Positions 42,363 to 52,720 of a stretch of 64,000 nucleotides of DNA are shown piece by piece. The first letter of the stretch is position 1, and each line of letters starts with the position of its first letter. The notes beneath the pieces are model-generated. The model was not told the origin of the DNA and did no database searches. It worked only from the letters and a program-made list of their open reading frames with translations. Both the position numbers and the translations under genes were made by a program. The DNA is from Saccharibacillus deserti (GTDB taxonomy: Bacteria; Bacillota; Bacilli; Paenibacillales; Paenibacillaceae). The stretch covers positions 1-64,000 of the forward strand of contig NZ_JABJVN010000008.1 in assembly GCF_013618475.1 (NCBI RefSeq), given 5' to 3'.

Positions 42363-43229
42363 TCAGCTTTGTGCGGCGCTCGCGCCCGCCACGATTTCGG
42401 TAATTTCCTGGGTAATGGCCGCCTGGCGCGCCCGGTTGTAAGTCAATGTATATTCGTTGATCAGCTTGGATGCGTTCTTGGTTGCCGAACCCATTGCGGT
42501 CATCTTGGCTCCAAGTTCGCTCGCTTTGCCTTCCAATACGGCTTTGTAAATGAGCGTTTCCGCATAACGCGGCAGCAGCTCGCCAAGTACGACTTCCGCC
42601 GAAGGCTCGAATTCGTAGGACTGCAGCGCGCCGCCATCGAAGGAGACCGGCTCCATCGGCAGAAGGGCTTCAACCTGCGGAATTTGAGTAAGTGCATTCA
42701 CGAACTGGTTATAGCATAAGTATAGGGCGTCAGTATGTCCCAGCTCGTAATCCCGTACCGCACGTGCGGCCACCGTTTTGATATCCGCAAAAGAAGGCGA
42801 ATCGGACAATTCCGTTACCGTTTCCGCGATCTCGATCCCGCGTCTGCGGAAGTAATCGCGGCCTTTGCGGCCGATCACGTACAGCACGTACTCGTCCGGA
42901 GACGTATGCCGATCGCGAAGCTCGTTGGATACGCGGCGCAGAACGTTCGCGTTATAACCGCCGGCCAGACCGCGGTCCGAAGTGATGACGAGATAAGCCG
43001 TTTTGCGGGCTTCCCGTTTCTCCAGCATCGGATGACGGATTCCCGTACTTGCGGATGCGATACTCGCTACCACTTCACGCAGTTTCTCGGAGTACGGACG
43101 AGCCGCTTCCGTCTTCTCCTGCGCACGGCGCAGCTTGGAAGCTGCTACCATCTCCATCGCCTTGGTGATCTGGCGGGTATTCTGGGTACTCTTGATCTGA
43201 CGCTTGATCTCGCGTATTCCTTTTGCCAT
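42363..43229 (-). CDS. atpG: ATP synthase F1 subunit gamma
   Basis: A 288-residue rotor shaft subunit. N-terminal coiled-coil helix: AKGIREIKRQIKSTQNTRQ followed by ITKAMEMVAASKLRRAQ. The C-terminal helix has ASKLINEYTLTYNRARQAAI then TQEITEIVAGA. The ATG at 43229 has GGAGGTG 7 nt upstream. The last hairpin of the 40-bp repeat array ends directly before that ribosome site. Reading continues open upstream through the repeats from a GTG at 43322, but that would add 31 residues with no counterpart in the family, so the shorter start is preferred. Confidence 0.97.
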   Translation of the reverse strand: MAKGIREIKRQIKSTQNTRQITKAMEMVAASKLRRAQEKTEAARPYSEKLREVVASIASASTGIRHPMLEKREARKTAYLVITSDRGLAGGYNANVLRRVSNELRDRHTSPDEYVLYVIGRKGRDYFRRRGIEIAETVTELSDSPSFADIKTVAARAVRDYELGHTDALYLCYNQFVNALTQIPQVEALLPMEPVSFDGGALQSYEFEPSAEVVLGELLPRYAETLIYKAVLEGKASELGAKMTAMGSATKNASKLINEYTLTYNRARQAAITQEITEIVAGASAAQS

Positions 43230-43242
43230 TTTGTTCACCTCC

Positions 43243-43396
43243 AGACTTTGCGAAGCAAAGTCACTTCGTAAGCATCTACCACAGACTTTGCGAAGCAAAG
43301 TCACTTCGTAAGCATCTACCACAGACTTTGCGAAGCAAAGTCACTTCGTAAGCATCTACCACAGACTTTGCGAAGCAAAGTCACTTCGTAAGCATC
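43243..43396 (-). repeat. 40-bp perfect tandem repeat (3.85 copies) between atpA and atpG
   Basis: Copies at 43243-43282, 43283-43322, 43323-43362 and 43363-43396 (34 of 40) are identical over their shared length. Each holds the hairpin GACTTTGC-GAA-GCAAAGTC, and on the minus strand a mini frame ATG CTT ACG AAG TGA. The lowest copy abuts the atpG ribosome site. Identical copies indicate recent slippage or recombination. Confidence 0.97.
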
Positions 43397-43420
43397 ATGC
43401 CCGATCAGGAAACGTACGCG

Positions 43421-43456
43421 CAAAGCCGCTCTCCCCTTGCGGAGAGGATGCGGCTT
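43421..43456 (-). terminator. terminator-like hairpin in the atpA-atpG gap
   Basis: On the minus strand AAAGCCGCatCCTCTCC-GCAA-GGGGAGAGCGGCTTT has about 14 pairs with a 2-nt bulge. Only TTT follows, so it is probably a processing or partial-termination site rather than a full terminator. Confidence 0.55.
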
Positions 43457-43505
43457 TACCCATTCGCAGCCCGAGGGCTTATCTTAAAGACCTGCGCAGC
43501 TGCGA

Positions 43506-45035
<1,530 letters not shown>

Positions 45036-45038
45036 TCA

Positions 45039-45584
45039 CTATGCTTGTCTTTCAAAAGACTTTTCGAGACGGGCCAACTTGCCCGCCAGACTTCCGTCGT
45101 AGAGCGTATTGCCGATAACGACTTTCGCGCCGCCAAGCACGCTTTTGTCCACGATATTCTTGATCGTGATTTTCTTGCCGGTCAGCAGGCCAAACCGTAC
45201 AGCCGCTGCCGATTTTTCTTCTTCGGTCAAAGGGAAAGCGGTATATACCATAGCGTCGGCCAAGCCGAGCGCCTCATTGGAGATCTGCTCGTAACTCTCG
45301 CGCAGTTCGCCGAACAGCTGTGTCCGACCCCGTTCGATCAGCAAATCGACCGTACGGATGACCGGCACGGATACGCGGCCTTCAAAAGCGCTGTTCAGCA
45401 CTTTTTTCTTGTTTTCCACGGATACACCGGGCGAAGATACGAACTTGCGCAGGGCCGGATCGGACGCGAAAGCCTCAGCGATGGCACGCAGCTCGGCCTG
45501 AGTCTCGGTGACTTTGCCTTCGGCGAAAGTCACTTCGAAAAGCGCGCGCGCATAACGTTTCGCGACCCGCGTATCGCGGCTCAC
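45039..45584 (-). CDS. atpH: ATP synthase F1 subunit delta
   Basis: A 181-residue peripheral stalk cap (OSCP). N-terminal VAKRYARALFEVTFAEG and C-terminal VVIGNTLYDGSLAGKLARLEK are the family landmarks. The start is GTG at 45584, overlapping the atpF stop as GTGA, so the two stalk subunits are translationally coupled. Length is normal. A gap of 18 bp separates it from atpA. Confidence 0.96.
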   Translation of the reverse strand: MSRDTRVAKRYARALFEVTFAEGKVTETQAELRAIAEAFASDPALRKFVSSPGVSVENKKKVLNSAFEGRVSVPVIRTVDLLIERGRTQLFGELRESYEQISNEALGLADAMVYTAFPLTEEEKSAAAVRFGLLTGKKITIKNIVDKSVLGGAKVVIGNTLYDGSLAGKLARLEKSFERQA

Positions 45585-46066
45585 GACTTCGTTCCTACGT
45601 CTTTCAGATACTGATCGACCAGGCCTTCGTTCGATTTTTCGTCGATCTCTCTTTCGATCAACTTGGAAGCGATCTGTACAGAGACGCGTCCCACTTCGCC
45701 GCGCAGGGCAGCCATGGCTTTGTTCTTCTCGCTCTCGATGTCGCGGAGCGCTTCGTCTTTGAGGCGAACCGCGTCTTCCTTGGCCGAGGCGATCATCTGA
45801 TCGGCCTGCTTGCCGCTGGTTTGTCTGGATTGTTCAATAATGTCGTAAGCTTCCTTACGCGCCTGCTGGAGAGCTTCTTTCTGTTGTTCCACGTATGCGG
45901 ACGCTTCTTCGCGCGTCGCCGATGCCTCGTTCAACTGGCTCAGCACTAACTCCCGGCGCTTCTCCATGACGGACATCAGAGGTCCGATCGCGTAGCGGCT
46001 GAGCAGCCAGTAGAGAATCAGAAACGCGAGCAGCGTAATCCATATAGAAGACCATACAATATCCAT
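45581..46066 (-). CDS. atpF: ATP synthase F0 subunit b
   Basis: A 161-residue peripheral stalk subunit. One N-terminal membrane helix (SIWITLLAFLILYWLLSRYA) is followed by a long charged coiled coil (MEKRRELVLSQLNEASATRE onward). The ATG at 46066 has AAGGAGTG upstream; an earlier in-frame ATG at 46102 lacks a ribosome site and would put residues before the membrane helix. Confidence 0.96.
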   Translation of the reverse strand: MDIVWSSIWITLLAFLILYWLLSRYAIGPLMSVMEKRRELVLSQLNEASATREEASAYVEQQKEALQQARKEAYDIIEQSRQTSGKQADQMIASAKEDAVRLKDEALRDIESEKNKAMAALRGEVGRVSVQIASKLIEREIDEKSNEGLVDQYLKDVGTKS

Positions 46067-46188
46067 CTGAGTCACTCCTTCCCAGTTCAATAAACGGAAC
46101 ATAGATAAGTTTATTTCAATACGTAAAAAGTACTCATTCCAAAAAGAAGGCGCGGAGGCTGTGCCATCCCCGCCCTACTAATTTTAAG

Positions 46189-46440
<252 letters not shown>

Positions 46441-46537
46441 TTAGAAAAATAATTGTTTATATAGCCAGCTTGGACAGCGGTTATGTACCCCTTATCCTTG
46501 CGTTGGACCCGTAAAACGGTGAACCTTTGGAATCAGG

Positions 46538-47350
46538 CTAATGCTCGTCGTGCGTTTCGATCTTTTGGGAAATGTAGACAAGCGCCAAAATCGTAAAAAC
46601 GAAAGCCTGGATTGCGCCTACGAAAATACTGAATCCTTGCCAGATTGCCATCAAAGGAATGGAAGCGATCATGCCTACGACGTTGACGGCTGCCAGTTTC
46701 AAAATCACGCTGATCAGAACCTCGCCGGCAAAAATGTTGCCGTAGAGACGCATGCCGTGCGTCAGGAGACTAGAGAACTGCTCGATCAGGTTGATCGGGA
46801 AGAATACCGGATACGGCTCGAAATAGTGTTTGAAATAAGCCTTGGTATTTTTTGTGATGCCCAAGAAGTGCACTAGGATGAAAATCATCGCTGCCAAAGC
46901 CATTGCGACGGAAACGTCGGCGGTAGGAGATTTCCAGAACGCGATCTCCACGTGAGCTTCCTGTCCTGCGGCGGCTGCAGTGTTGAACGCTTCCACGGCG
47001 GTAATGATCGGTTGGCCGAAGATTGTCGCTTCTTCCGCGCTGTGAGGATGCATTACGATACCGAACGGAAGGCCCAGCATGTTGCTGACAAAGATAAACA
47101 TGATAAGCGTCACGGCCAGCGTCACGAAAGGTTTGCCTTTTTTCATGTCCATCGTTCCGGCAATCTGATTCTGAACGAATTCGATGACCCATTCCATGAA
47201 GTTTTGGAGCTTGCCCGGATTTTCGACGGACATGTTACGGGTTGCCAGCTTGGCAATCAGAAACACGACCGTGCAGCTTACGACCAACATCAAAATGATG
47301 GAAAGATCGAAGCGCATATTTCCAAGCATAATTATTGGAGCTTCATGCAT
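46538..47350 (-). CDS. atpB: ATP synthase F0 subunit a
   Basis: A 270-residue membrane subunit forming the proton half-channels. Key segments are FMEWVIEFVQNQIAG, MLGLPFGI, NLIEQFSSLLTHGMRLYGNI (essential Arg of the a subunit in MRLYGN) and GAIQAFVFTILALVYI. The ATG at 47350 follows AAAGGGGTG. A longer frame back to 47404 lacks a ribosome site. The start overlaps the atpI stop by 8 bp. Confidence 0.97.
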   Translation of the reverse strand: MHEAPIIMLGNMRFDLSIILMLVVSCTVVFLIAKLATRNMSVENPGKLQNFMEWVIEFVQNQIAGTMDMKKGKPFVTLAVTLIMFIFVSNMLGLPFGIVMHPHSAEEATIFGQPIITAVEAFNTAAAAGQEAHVEIAFWKSPTADVSVAMALAAMIFILVHFLGITKNTKAYFKHYFEPYPVFFPINLIEQFSSLLTHGMRLYGNIFAGEVLISVILKLAAVNVVGMIASIPLMAIWQGFSIFVGAIQAFVFTILALVYISQKIETHDEH

Positions 47351-47801
47351 TTTTTTCACCCCTTTCTTCAGCCAGTTTCTCTTTCTCCCTCCGCTTTTCC
47401 TCAAAGTAGAGGGCTTCTGCCTTGGTATCCTTGCGCGTGACCAGAATGCCTATGATCAGCAGGATGATCGGGGCTGCAACCAGGCTTGCCATCAGCGCGA
47501 TCAAATTGACCTCATGCGGAAATTCGATGGCGACGACAAGAGCCGCAATCGCCGCAATCGCTCTCCAGGCAAAGCCCAGACCGCCCCGAGCCTTTCTTCC
47601 TTCCGACACCGCGTCCGTAATTTTACGAACCCGGTGACCCAAATAATACGCGCTCATACAGCTTACGCTCGCTCCGAAAACTATGCCCAATACCACCGGG
47701 TGGTGATGGGGAGCGATCAGCATCCAACAAGCGCCGATCGCCAGGAGTGTATATGTAACGCGTGTAAGCCACCGCATGTATTTCGGTAATTCGCTAGTCA
47801 T
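47343..47801 (-). CDS. atpI: ATP synthase subunit I
   Basis: A 152-residue membrane protein that assists assembly of the c ring. Four hydrophobic segments: VTYTLLAIGACWMLIA, VLGIVFGASVSCMSAYYLG, AIAAIAALVVAIEF and LIALMASLVAAPIILLIIG. A charged C-terminal tail (EEKRREKEKLAEERGEK) is cytoplasmic. The ATG at 47801 has GGAGGGAAG upstream and overlaps the preceding gene by 8 bp, giving tight coupling. Confidence 0.92.
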   Translation of the reverse strand: MTSELPKYMRWLTRVTYTLLAIGACWMLIAPHHHPVVLGIVFGASVSCMSAYYLGHRVRKITDAVSEGRKARGGLGFAWRAIAAIAALVVAIEFPHEVNLIALMASLVAAPIILLIIGILVTRKDTKAEALYFEEKRREKEKLAEERGEKNA

Positions 47802-48024
47802 CGCTTCCCTCCAAAACTTTACGGACAAGCACGACTACGCCAAAGGCTCCACCGGCCAATCCAGCCAGGACGCCGAGACCGATCCATAGACTTGAACCGT
47901 CTGCTTTTTCGTTGATCCAACGCCCGAAAAAAAATCCGAGCAGTGTAAACGAAACAAGTTCGAAACCGATCGCGCTGACAAGCCCAATCGCTTTCCAAGG
48001 GCCGCTTTTTCTTTCCGGTGCCAT
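47794..48024 (-). CDS. AtpZ/AtpI-family small membrane protein heading the ATP operon
   Basis: A protein of about 76 residues with two membrane helices (AIGLVSAIGFELVSFTLLGFF and SLWIGLGVLAGLAGGAFGVV). This is the AtpZ-type gene seen before atpI, proposed to be involved in ion uptake or assembly. The ATG at 48024 is chosen (GGTGA upstream); ATG 48036 is also possible. It begins about 35 bp after the operon promoter. Confidence 0.85.
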   Translation of the reverse strand: MAPERKSGPWKAIGLVSAIGFELVSFTLLGFFFGRWINEKADGSSLWIGLGVLAGLAGGAFGVVVLVRKVLEGSDD

Positions 48025-48063
48025 ACACTTCACCATCGCTTGTCAATCTCATAATCCTCATTC

Positions 48064-48093
48064 ATTTTACTGAAAAGTAAGAGTTATTGTCAA
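48064..48093 (-). promoter_or_regulatory. sigma-A promoter of the ATP synthase operon
   Basis: The minus strand reads TTGACA-N18-TAAAAT: consensus -35 and 5/6 -10. It lies 40 bp before the first operon gene. The rest of the gap to mnaA (48094-48291) holds no gene and no clear terminator. Confidence 0.85.
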
Positions 48094-48291
48094 TTCGCCG
48101 AACTTTTCCTTTTTTGCCGAAATCCCTTGCAGATCAAGACTTTGTTCTGCCCAAAAGAAGCCGTCTTCACCTGCGAAAAATCGAAATCCGGCATACCGGC
48201 AAAGGGAAAGCGATCGTCCGAAACGCGACGGAACATTTTTTTGAAAGCGTATTAACCGTACAGCTATACTGTATACTGTTTACCCGGTAAA

Positions 48292-49464
48292 TCACAATGC
48301 AACTTCGGGACCATTTGTGTCTATTGTGTGAAATTCTTCCGGACGTTCCGTTTTAAATCCGAAACTGTGAAGAATCGCATTGACAATACGTTGCGACGCT
48401 TTGCCGTCTCCGTACGGGTTGGCGGCCCGGCTCATGGAGTCGTACAAGGTGGAATCGCTAAGCAGGGCTTGAGTCCGTTGATACACCTTCTCTTCTTCCG
48501 TTCCCACCAGCTCAAGCGTGCCGGCTTCGATGCCTTCCGGACGTTCCGTCGTATCGCGCAGAACAAGTACGGGCACGCCGAACGAAGGCGCCTCTTCCTG
48601 CAGACCGCCGGAGTCGGTAAGGATCAAATGGGTATGCGGATAAAAATTGTGCAGGTCCACGACGTCTAGCGGATCGATCAGCGAAATGCGCGGATGATTG
48701 CCGAGAATTTCGTGGGCAGGCTCTTTGACGGCGGGACTCGGATGGACGGGATACACGATCGCCACGTCTTCGAACTCGTCGGCGATCCGCTTGACCGCGC
48801 GGAAAATATTGCGGTGCGGTTCGCCCTGCGACTCGCGGCGGTGGGCCGTCATCAGAATCAATCGCTTGCCTTTGGCCCAATCGAGCACCGGGTGGGTGTA
48901 ATCGGGCCGCACGGTATATTGAAACACATCCGTAACCGTGTTGCCTGTGACAAAAACGCTTGACTTTGACTTGTTCTCTCTGGCAAGGTTCCCGCCGGAC
49001 CATGAGGTCGGCGCAAAATGCAGATCCGCGAGAACGCCGGTCAGCTGGCGGTTCATTTCTTCCGGATACGGCGACAGTTTGTTCCAGGTACGCAGACCCG
49101 CTTCCACGTGGCCGACTTTGATCTGCTGCATGAAGGCCGAGTAGCTCGCCAGGAACGTTGTCAGGGTATCGCCGTGCACAAGCACGATATCCGGATTCGC
49201 TTCGCGCAGTACCGGCTCGAGGCCCTGCAGGACACGGATCGAAATTTCGTTCAGCGTTTGGCGGTCTTTCATGACGTCCAGATCGTAATCGGGCGTGATC
49301 TTGAACACTTCCAGCACCTGGTCGAGCATCTGCCGATGCTGGGCCGTGACGCAGACGATCGATTCAATTTCTTCGGGATGCTTCTCCAGCTCGAGAATGA
49401 GCGGAGCCATTTTGATCGCTTCCGGGCGCACGCCGAAAATGGTCATGACTTTGATTTTCTTCAT
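48292..49464 (-). CDS. mnaA: UDP-N-acetylglucosamine 2-epimerase (non-hydrolysing)
   Basis: A 390-residue cytoplasmic enzyme converting UDP-GlcNAc to UDP-ManNAc, donor for TagA and wall polymer synthesis. Motifs are MTIFGVRPEAIKMAPLI, VLVHGDTLTTF, GHVEAGLRT, LILTDSGGLQEEAPSFGVPV and RDTTERPEGIEAGTLELVG. Length is normal. Order upp-mnaA-atp is the same as in B. subtilis. It links to the tag/csa genes of this window through its product. Confidence 0.96.
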   Translation of the reverse strand: MKKIKVMTIFGVRPEAIKMAPLILELEKHPEEIESIVCVTAQHRQMLDQVLEVFKITPDYDLDVMKDRQTLNEISIRVLQGLEPVLREANPDIVLVHGDTLTTFLASYSAFMQQIKVGHVEAGLRTWNKLSPYPEEMNRQLTGVLADLHFAPTSWSGGNLARENKSKSSVFVTGNTVTDVFQYTVRPDYTHPVLDWAKGKRLILMTAHRRESQGEPHRNIFRAVKRIADEFEDVAIVYPVHPSPAVKEPAHEILGNHPRISLIDPLDVVDLHNFYPHTHLILTDSGGLQEEAPSFGVPVLVLRDTTERPEGIEAGTLELVGTEEEKVYQRTQALLSDSTLYDSMSRAANPYGDGKASQRIVNAILHSFGFKTERPEEFHTIDTNGPEVAL

Positions 49465-49673
49465 CGGTTTGTTTGCTCACCTTTCCGCTCGGTATCCGGC
49501 TGTTCGGGCAGCCGGTCCGGTCGATGCTCAAATGAATTCCTTCATTAAATAAAGCGCTTTTTCAAATACGGAAACCGCACCGCTTTTCACGGCCTACGCG
49601 GGAGACTGCCGATAAGGCGTTTCCTGCGAAGCCTGAGACAAGAGCAGTCCGGTGCAGTTCGTGTTCCCTGCGT

Positions 49674-50303
49674 TTACTTGGTGCCGTACAGACGGTCGCC
49701 CGCATCGCCGAGACCGGGCACGATGTAACCGTGGTCGTCCAGTCTTTCGTCGAGCGCGGCCACATAGATATCCACGTCCGGATGGGCTTCCTGCACCGCT
49801 TTCACGCCTTCGGGCGCCGCGATCAGGTTCATCATTTTGATCTGGGTGCAGCCGCGTTTCTTCAGCACGTCGATCGCCGCGATTGCGGAACCGCCGGTTG
49901 CCAGCATCGGATCGATCACGATCAGCTCGCGTTCTTGGACATCCGTCGGCAGCTTGACGTAATACTCGACCGGCTGCAGCGTGTTCGGATCGCGGAACAG
50001 ACCCACGTGACCGACTTTTGCGGCAGGCAGAAGTTTCAGCACGCCGTCAAGCATGCCAAGACCCGCGCGCAAGATCGGTACCAGGCCGAGCATACGGCCC
50101 GAGATGACTTTGCCCTCGGTTTGCGTAACCGGCGTTTCGACCGGAATCGACTCCAGCGGGATTTCGCGCGTAATTTCGTACGCCATCAGCGTTGCGACTT
50201 CGTCGACAAGCTCCCGGAAATCTTTCGTGTTCGTGTTCACATCTCGGATAAAAGTCAGTTTGTGCTGGATCAGCGGATGATCGCAGATCACCAGTTTACT
50301 CAT
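49674..50303 (-). CDS. upp: uracil phosphoribosyltransferase
   Basis: A 209-residue salvage enzyme making UMP from uracil and PRPP. The N-terminus [18 protein letters not shown], then [17 protein letters not shown] and the PRPP loop [17 protein letters not shown] are diagnostic; the C-terminal uracil loop [17 protein letters not shown] is complete. The ATG at 50303 has GGAGGGA 9 nt upstream. A strong extended -10 promoter (50436-50463) lies ahead. The 209-bp gap to mnaA contains no clear terminator. Confidence 0.97.
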   Translation of the reverse strand: MSKLVICDHPLIQHKLTFIRDVNTNTKDFRELVDEVATLMAYEITREIPLESIPVETPVTQTEGKVISGRMLGLVPILRAGLGMLDGVLKLLPAAKVGHVGLFRDPNTLQPVEYYVKLPTDVQERELIVIDPMLATGGSAIAAIDVLKKRGCTQIKMMNLIAAPEGVKAVQEAHPDVDIYVAALDERLDDHGYIVPGLGDAGDRLYGTK

Positions 50304-50435
50304 AAGGTTCGTCCCTCCGTACAAGGTTAGGCTCCGTCTATCCGGCGCCGGTTTCGGAAAATCCGTCTCGAATTCCGTTTCGGGTGCAGGGTCCCGCGGC
50401 ACAAGACTGGCCTGGGTGCACCGTAAATCTTGTCC

Positions 50436-50463
50436 ATTATAGCACTCCGGCGCTCCTTGTGCA
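50436..50463 (-). promoter_or_regulatory. extended -10 sigma-A promoter of upp
   Basis: The minus strand reads TGCACA-N16-TATAAT with TGC directly before TATAAT, an extended -10. It lies about 130 bp before the ATG. Confidence 0.75.
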
Positions 50464-50534
50464 TCCGCATTAAACGGTCCGACACAAAAACGTGTCCTTT
50501 TTCCCCAATCCTCCCCTAACGCCGCCGCCCACAG

Positions 50535-50567
50535 AAAAAGCCCCGGCCGAAAAGATCGGCCGAAGGC
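50535..50567 (-). terminator. intrinsic terminator of the sugar ABC operon
   Basis: On the minus strand GCCttCGGCCGA pairs with TCGGCCGgGGC and is followed by TTTTTC, about 32 bp after the solute-binding protein stop. Confidence 0.85.
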
Positions 50568-50598
50568 GTTGTGCGGAACTTTTTTGGGCCCGGGATTG

Positions 50599-51870
50599 TT
50601 ATCGGACTTTGAGATTGTCGTAGGAAGCTTGAAGGTTGTTCAGCAGCTGCTCCCGCGTATCGCGGCCCGCAATATAGGACTGCATCTGATTGGCGTAGTC
50701 CTGGGGCGTTCCGATCGGCAGCTGCTGGAAGTACCAGTTGAGCGCTTTGCCGCCTTGGATATAAGCGGTCAGATCGCTGCCCAGAGGTCCGATTTCTTCG
50801 GAGTTCGTCTTGATATGGTTGAACGCCGGGATAAACTGGAATTTCTCGGTCAGGAACTGCTGCCCTTCCGGCGTACCGGCCATCCAATCGAGCAGCTCTT
50901 TCGCTTCTTCCTTGACCGGCGAATCCTTGTTGATGACCCAGTAGGTCGGCACGCCCACGAACAGTTTGTCGTTGGCCTGCGCGTCGTCGCTGATCGGCAT
51001 CGGCATCATCCCCACGTTCAGATTGGGATTGATTCCGTCGAGCGTCGGCTGCACCCAGTTGCCCTGCTGCGTCATCGCCGCTTCGCCGTTCGCGAACGTG
51101 GACATCTGCGTATTGTAGTCCGTCGTCAGCGGATTGGCATTGCCGTATTTAAGCGTCAGATCCAGCAGATCCAGCCAGCCGTCGAAAATCTTGTTGTTCA
51201 CGATATCCGCGCTGCCTTCGTCGAGCTTGGTCATGAACGCTTCGGGATCGTCCTGCCGGGCAAAAGGAACGTTCACGTTATGGTTGCCGAGCACCCACCA
51301 CTCCGCGTACGCGTTGACGAACGGCGTATAGCCGGCGTCTTTGATCTTTTTTGCCGCGTCTTCAAGTTCGCTCAGCGTTTTCGGAATTTCCGTCACGCCC
51401 GCTTCCTTGAAAATATCTTTGTTGTACAGGAAACCGTAGCCCTCGTAGTTCAGCGGAAATCCGTACAGTTTGCCTTCTGCGCTCATCGGGTCTTTGGACA
51501 CCTGATCCATGTGGGCGACCCAGGGCTGATCCGACAGGTCTTCCAGATACTCCAGCCACAGATCGCGCTCCTGGAAGCCGCTGATCGTGAAGATGTCGGG
51601 TTGGGCCCCTGCGGAAAAACGCGATTTGAGCGAAGCCGCGTAATCCGTGCCGCCGCCGACCGACTGGATATTCAATGTCACGCCGGGATGCGACTTCTCG
51701 TACACCTGTTTCATTTCCTGCAGCTGATCCGAGATTTCGACTTTGCCCTGATAGATATTGATTGTTTTGGTTCCGGCTTCGCCGGCGCTGCCGCCCTGCG
51801 TACATCCGGAAAGCGCGGCTGTCACGGCCAGGGCGAGAGCGGGCAGAAGCATGCGTTTTTTGCTCGACAT
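50599..51870 (-). CDS. sugar ABC transporter solute-binding lipoprotein (CUT1 type)
   Basis: A 423-residue extracellular lipoprotein that captures a carbohydrate for the two permeases upstream. The lipobox is LSGC with Cys at 23; family 1 features include [36 protein letters not shown] and [21 protein letters not shown] precedes the ATG. It is 14 bp after the inner permease, so all three genes form one operon, with the binding protein last, which is unusual since it usually comes first. Substrate cannot be told from sequence. Confidence 0.9.
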   Translation of the reverse strand: MSSKKRMLLPALALAVTAALSGCTQGGSAGEAGTKTINIYQGKVEISDQLQEMKQVYEKSHPGVTLNIQSVGGGTDYAASLKSRFSAGAQPDIFTISGFQERDLWLEYLEDLSDQPWVAHMDQVSKDPMSAEGKLYGFPLNYEGYGFLYNKDIFKEAGVTEIPKTLSELEDAAKKIKDAGYTPFVNAYAEWWVLGNHNVNVPFARQDDPEAFMTKLDEGSADIVNNKIFDGWLDLLDLTLKYGNANPLTTDYNTQMSTFANGEAAMTQQGNWVQPTLDGINPNLNVGMMPMPISDDAQANDKLFVGVPTYWVINKDSPVKEEAKELLDWMAGTPEGQQFLTEKFQFIPAFNHIKTNSEEIGPLGSDLTAYIQGGKALNWYFQQLPIGTPQDYANQMQSYIAGRDTREQLLNNLQASYDNLKVR

Positions 51871-51883
51871 TGTATTCTCCCCC

Positions 51884-52720
51884 TTACCCTTTCACGGCGC
51901 CGGCCGCAATGCCGGACACAATGTATTTTTGCATAGCCAGGAAAAAGACGATGACCGGAGCGATCCCGAGCACAAGAGCCGGAAGCGCCAGGTCCCACTG
52001 CTTGGTATATTGACCGAACAGCATGTAGGTGGCAATCGGAATGGTCTGGAGATGTTCGCTCGTCAGGATCAGGGAAGGCAGCAGGTAGTCGTTCCAGATC
52101 CAAAGCGTGTTCAAGATAATGACCGTCACGTACATGGGGCGCATCATCGGATAGACGATCCGGAAAAAGACGCCGTATGTGCCGGAGCCGTCTACCCGCG
52201 CCGCCTGCTCGATTTCCAGCGGAATCGCCTTCATGCTGCCGTGGAACAGGAAGACCGACAGCGGGGCGCCGAAACCGATATAACAGACGATAAGTCCCCA
52301 TAGGCTGTCGCTGAGGCCGAATCGGCTCGTAATGTCCGTCAGCGGAAGCATGATCGACTGGAACGGAATGACCATCGCCGCGACGAACACGCCGAACAGA
52401 ATCCGGTTGAACATCGAAGGACGGCGTACCATTTGGTAAGCGGCCATCGAACTGAGCAGGACGAGCAGCAGATTGCTGACCACGGTAATGATGAGCGAGT
52501 TTTTGAATGCCGACGGGAAATGGATCGCTTCCCAGCCCGCTTTGTAATTCTCCCACTGCAGGGCGCTTGGCAGAGCCGCGGCATCGGACAGAATCTCCCC
52601 GAACGTCTTGAGCGAGTTCGACAGCAGGAAATAAAAAGGAATCAGGAACAGCAGGCCGACGAGCACAAGCAGAATCTCGAGGATCAGCGTCCCTATGCGG
52701 TATCTCGATTCTTGTTCCAT
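51884..52720 (-). CDS. sugar ABC transporter permease (MalG-like)
   Basis: A 278-residue membrane protein with six predicted helices, CUT1 family. The cytoplasmic EAA loop is IEQAARVDGSGTYGVFFRIV, where an ATPase docks. The start shares a TAATG with the stop of the partner permease. No ATPase gene lies in the operon; such CUT1 systems in Firmicutes commonly use a shared MsmX-type ATPase encoded elsewhere. Confidence 0.9.
   Translation of the reverse strand: MEQESRYRIGTLILEILLVLVGLLFLIPFYFLLSNSLKTFGEILSDAAALPSALQWENYKAGWEAIHFPSAFKNSLIITVVSNLLLVLLSSMAAYQMVRRPSMFNRILFGVFVAAMVIPFQSIMLPLTDITSRFGLSDSLWGLIVCYIGFGAPLSVFLFHGSMKAIPLEIEQAARVDGSGTYGVFFRIVYPMMRPMYVTVIILNTLWIWNDYLLPSLILTSEHLQTIPIATYMLFGQYTKQWDLALPALVLGIAPVIVFFLAMQKYIVSGIAAGAVKG

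Noticed and set aside
43230-43322. N-terminal extension of AtpG through the tandem repeats (GTG at 43322)
   Set aside because: The extension is only the repeat read in shifting frames (40 is not a multiple of 3). It lacks family counterparts, and the ATG at 43229 has an ideal ribosome site.
43243-43396. CRISPR array
   Set aside because: The repeats are contiguous with no unique spacers, and no cas genes are present; this is a simple tandem repeat.
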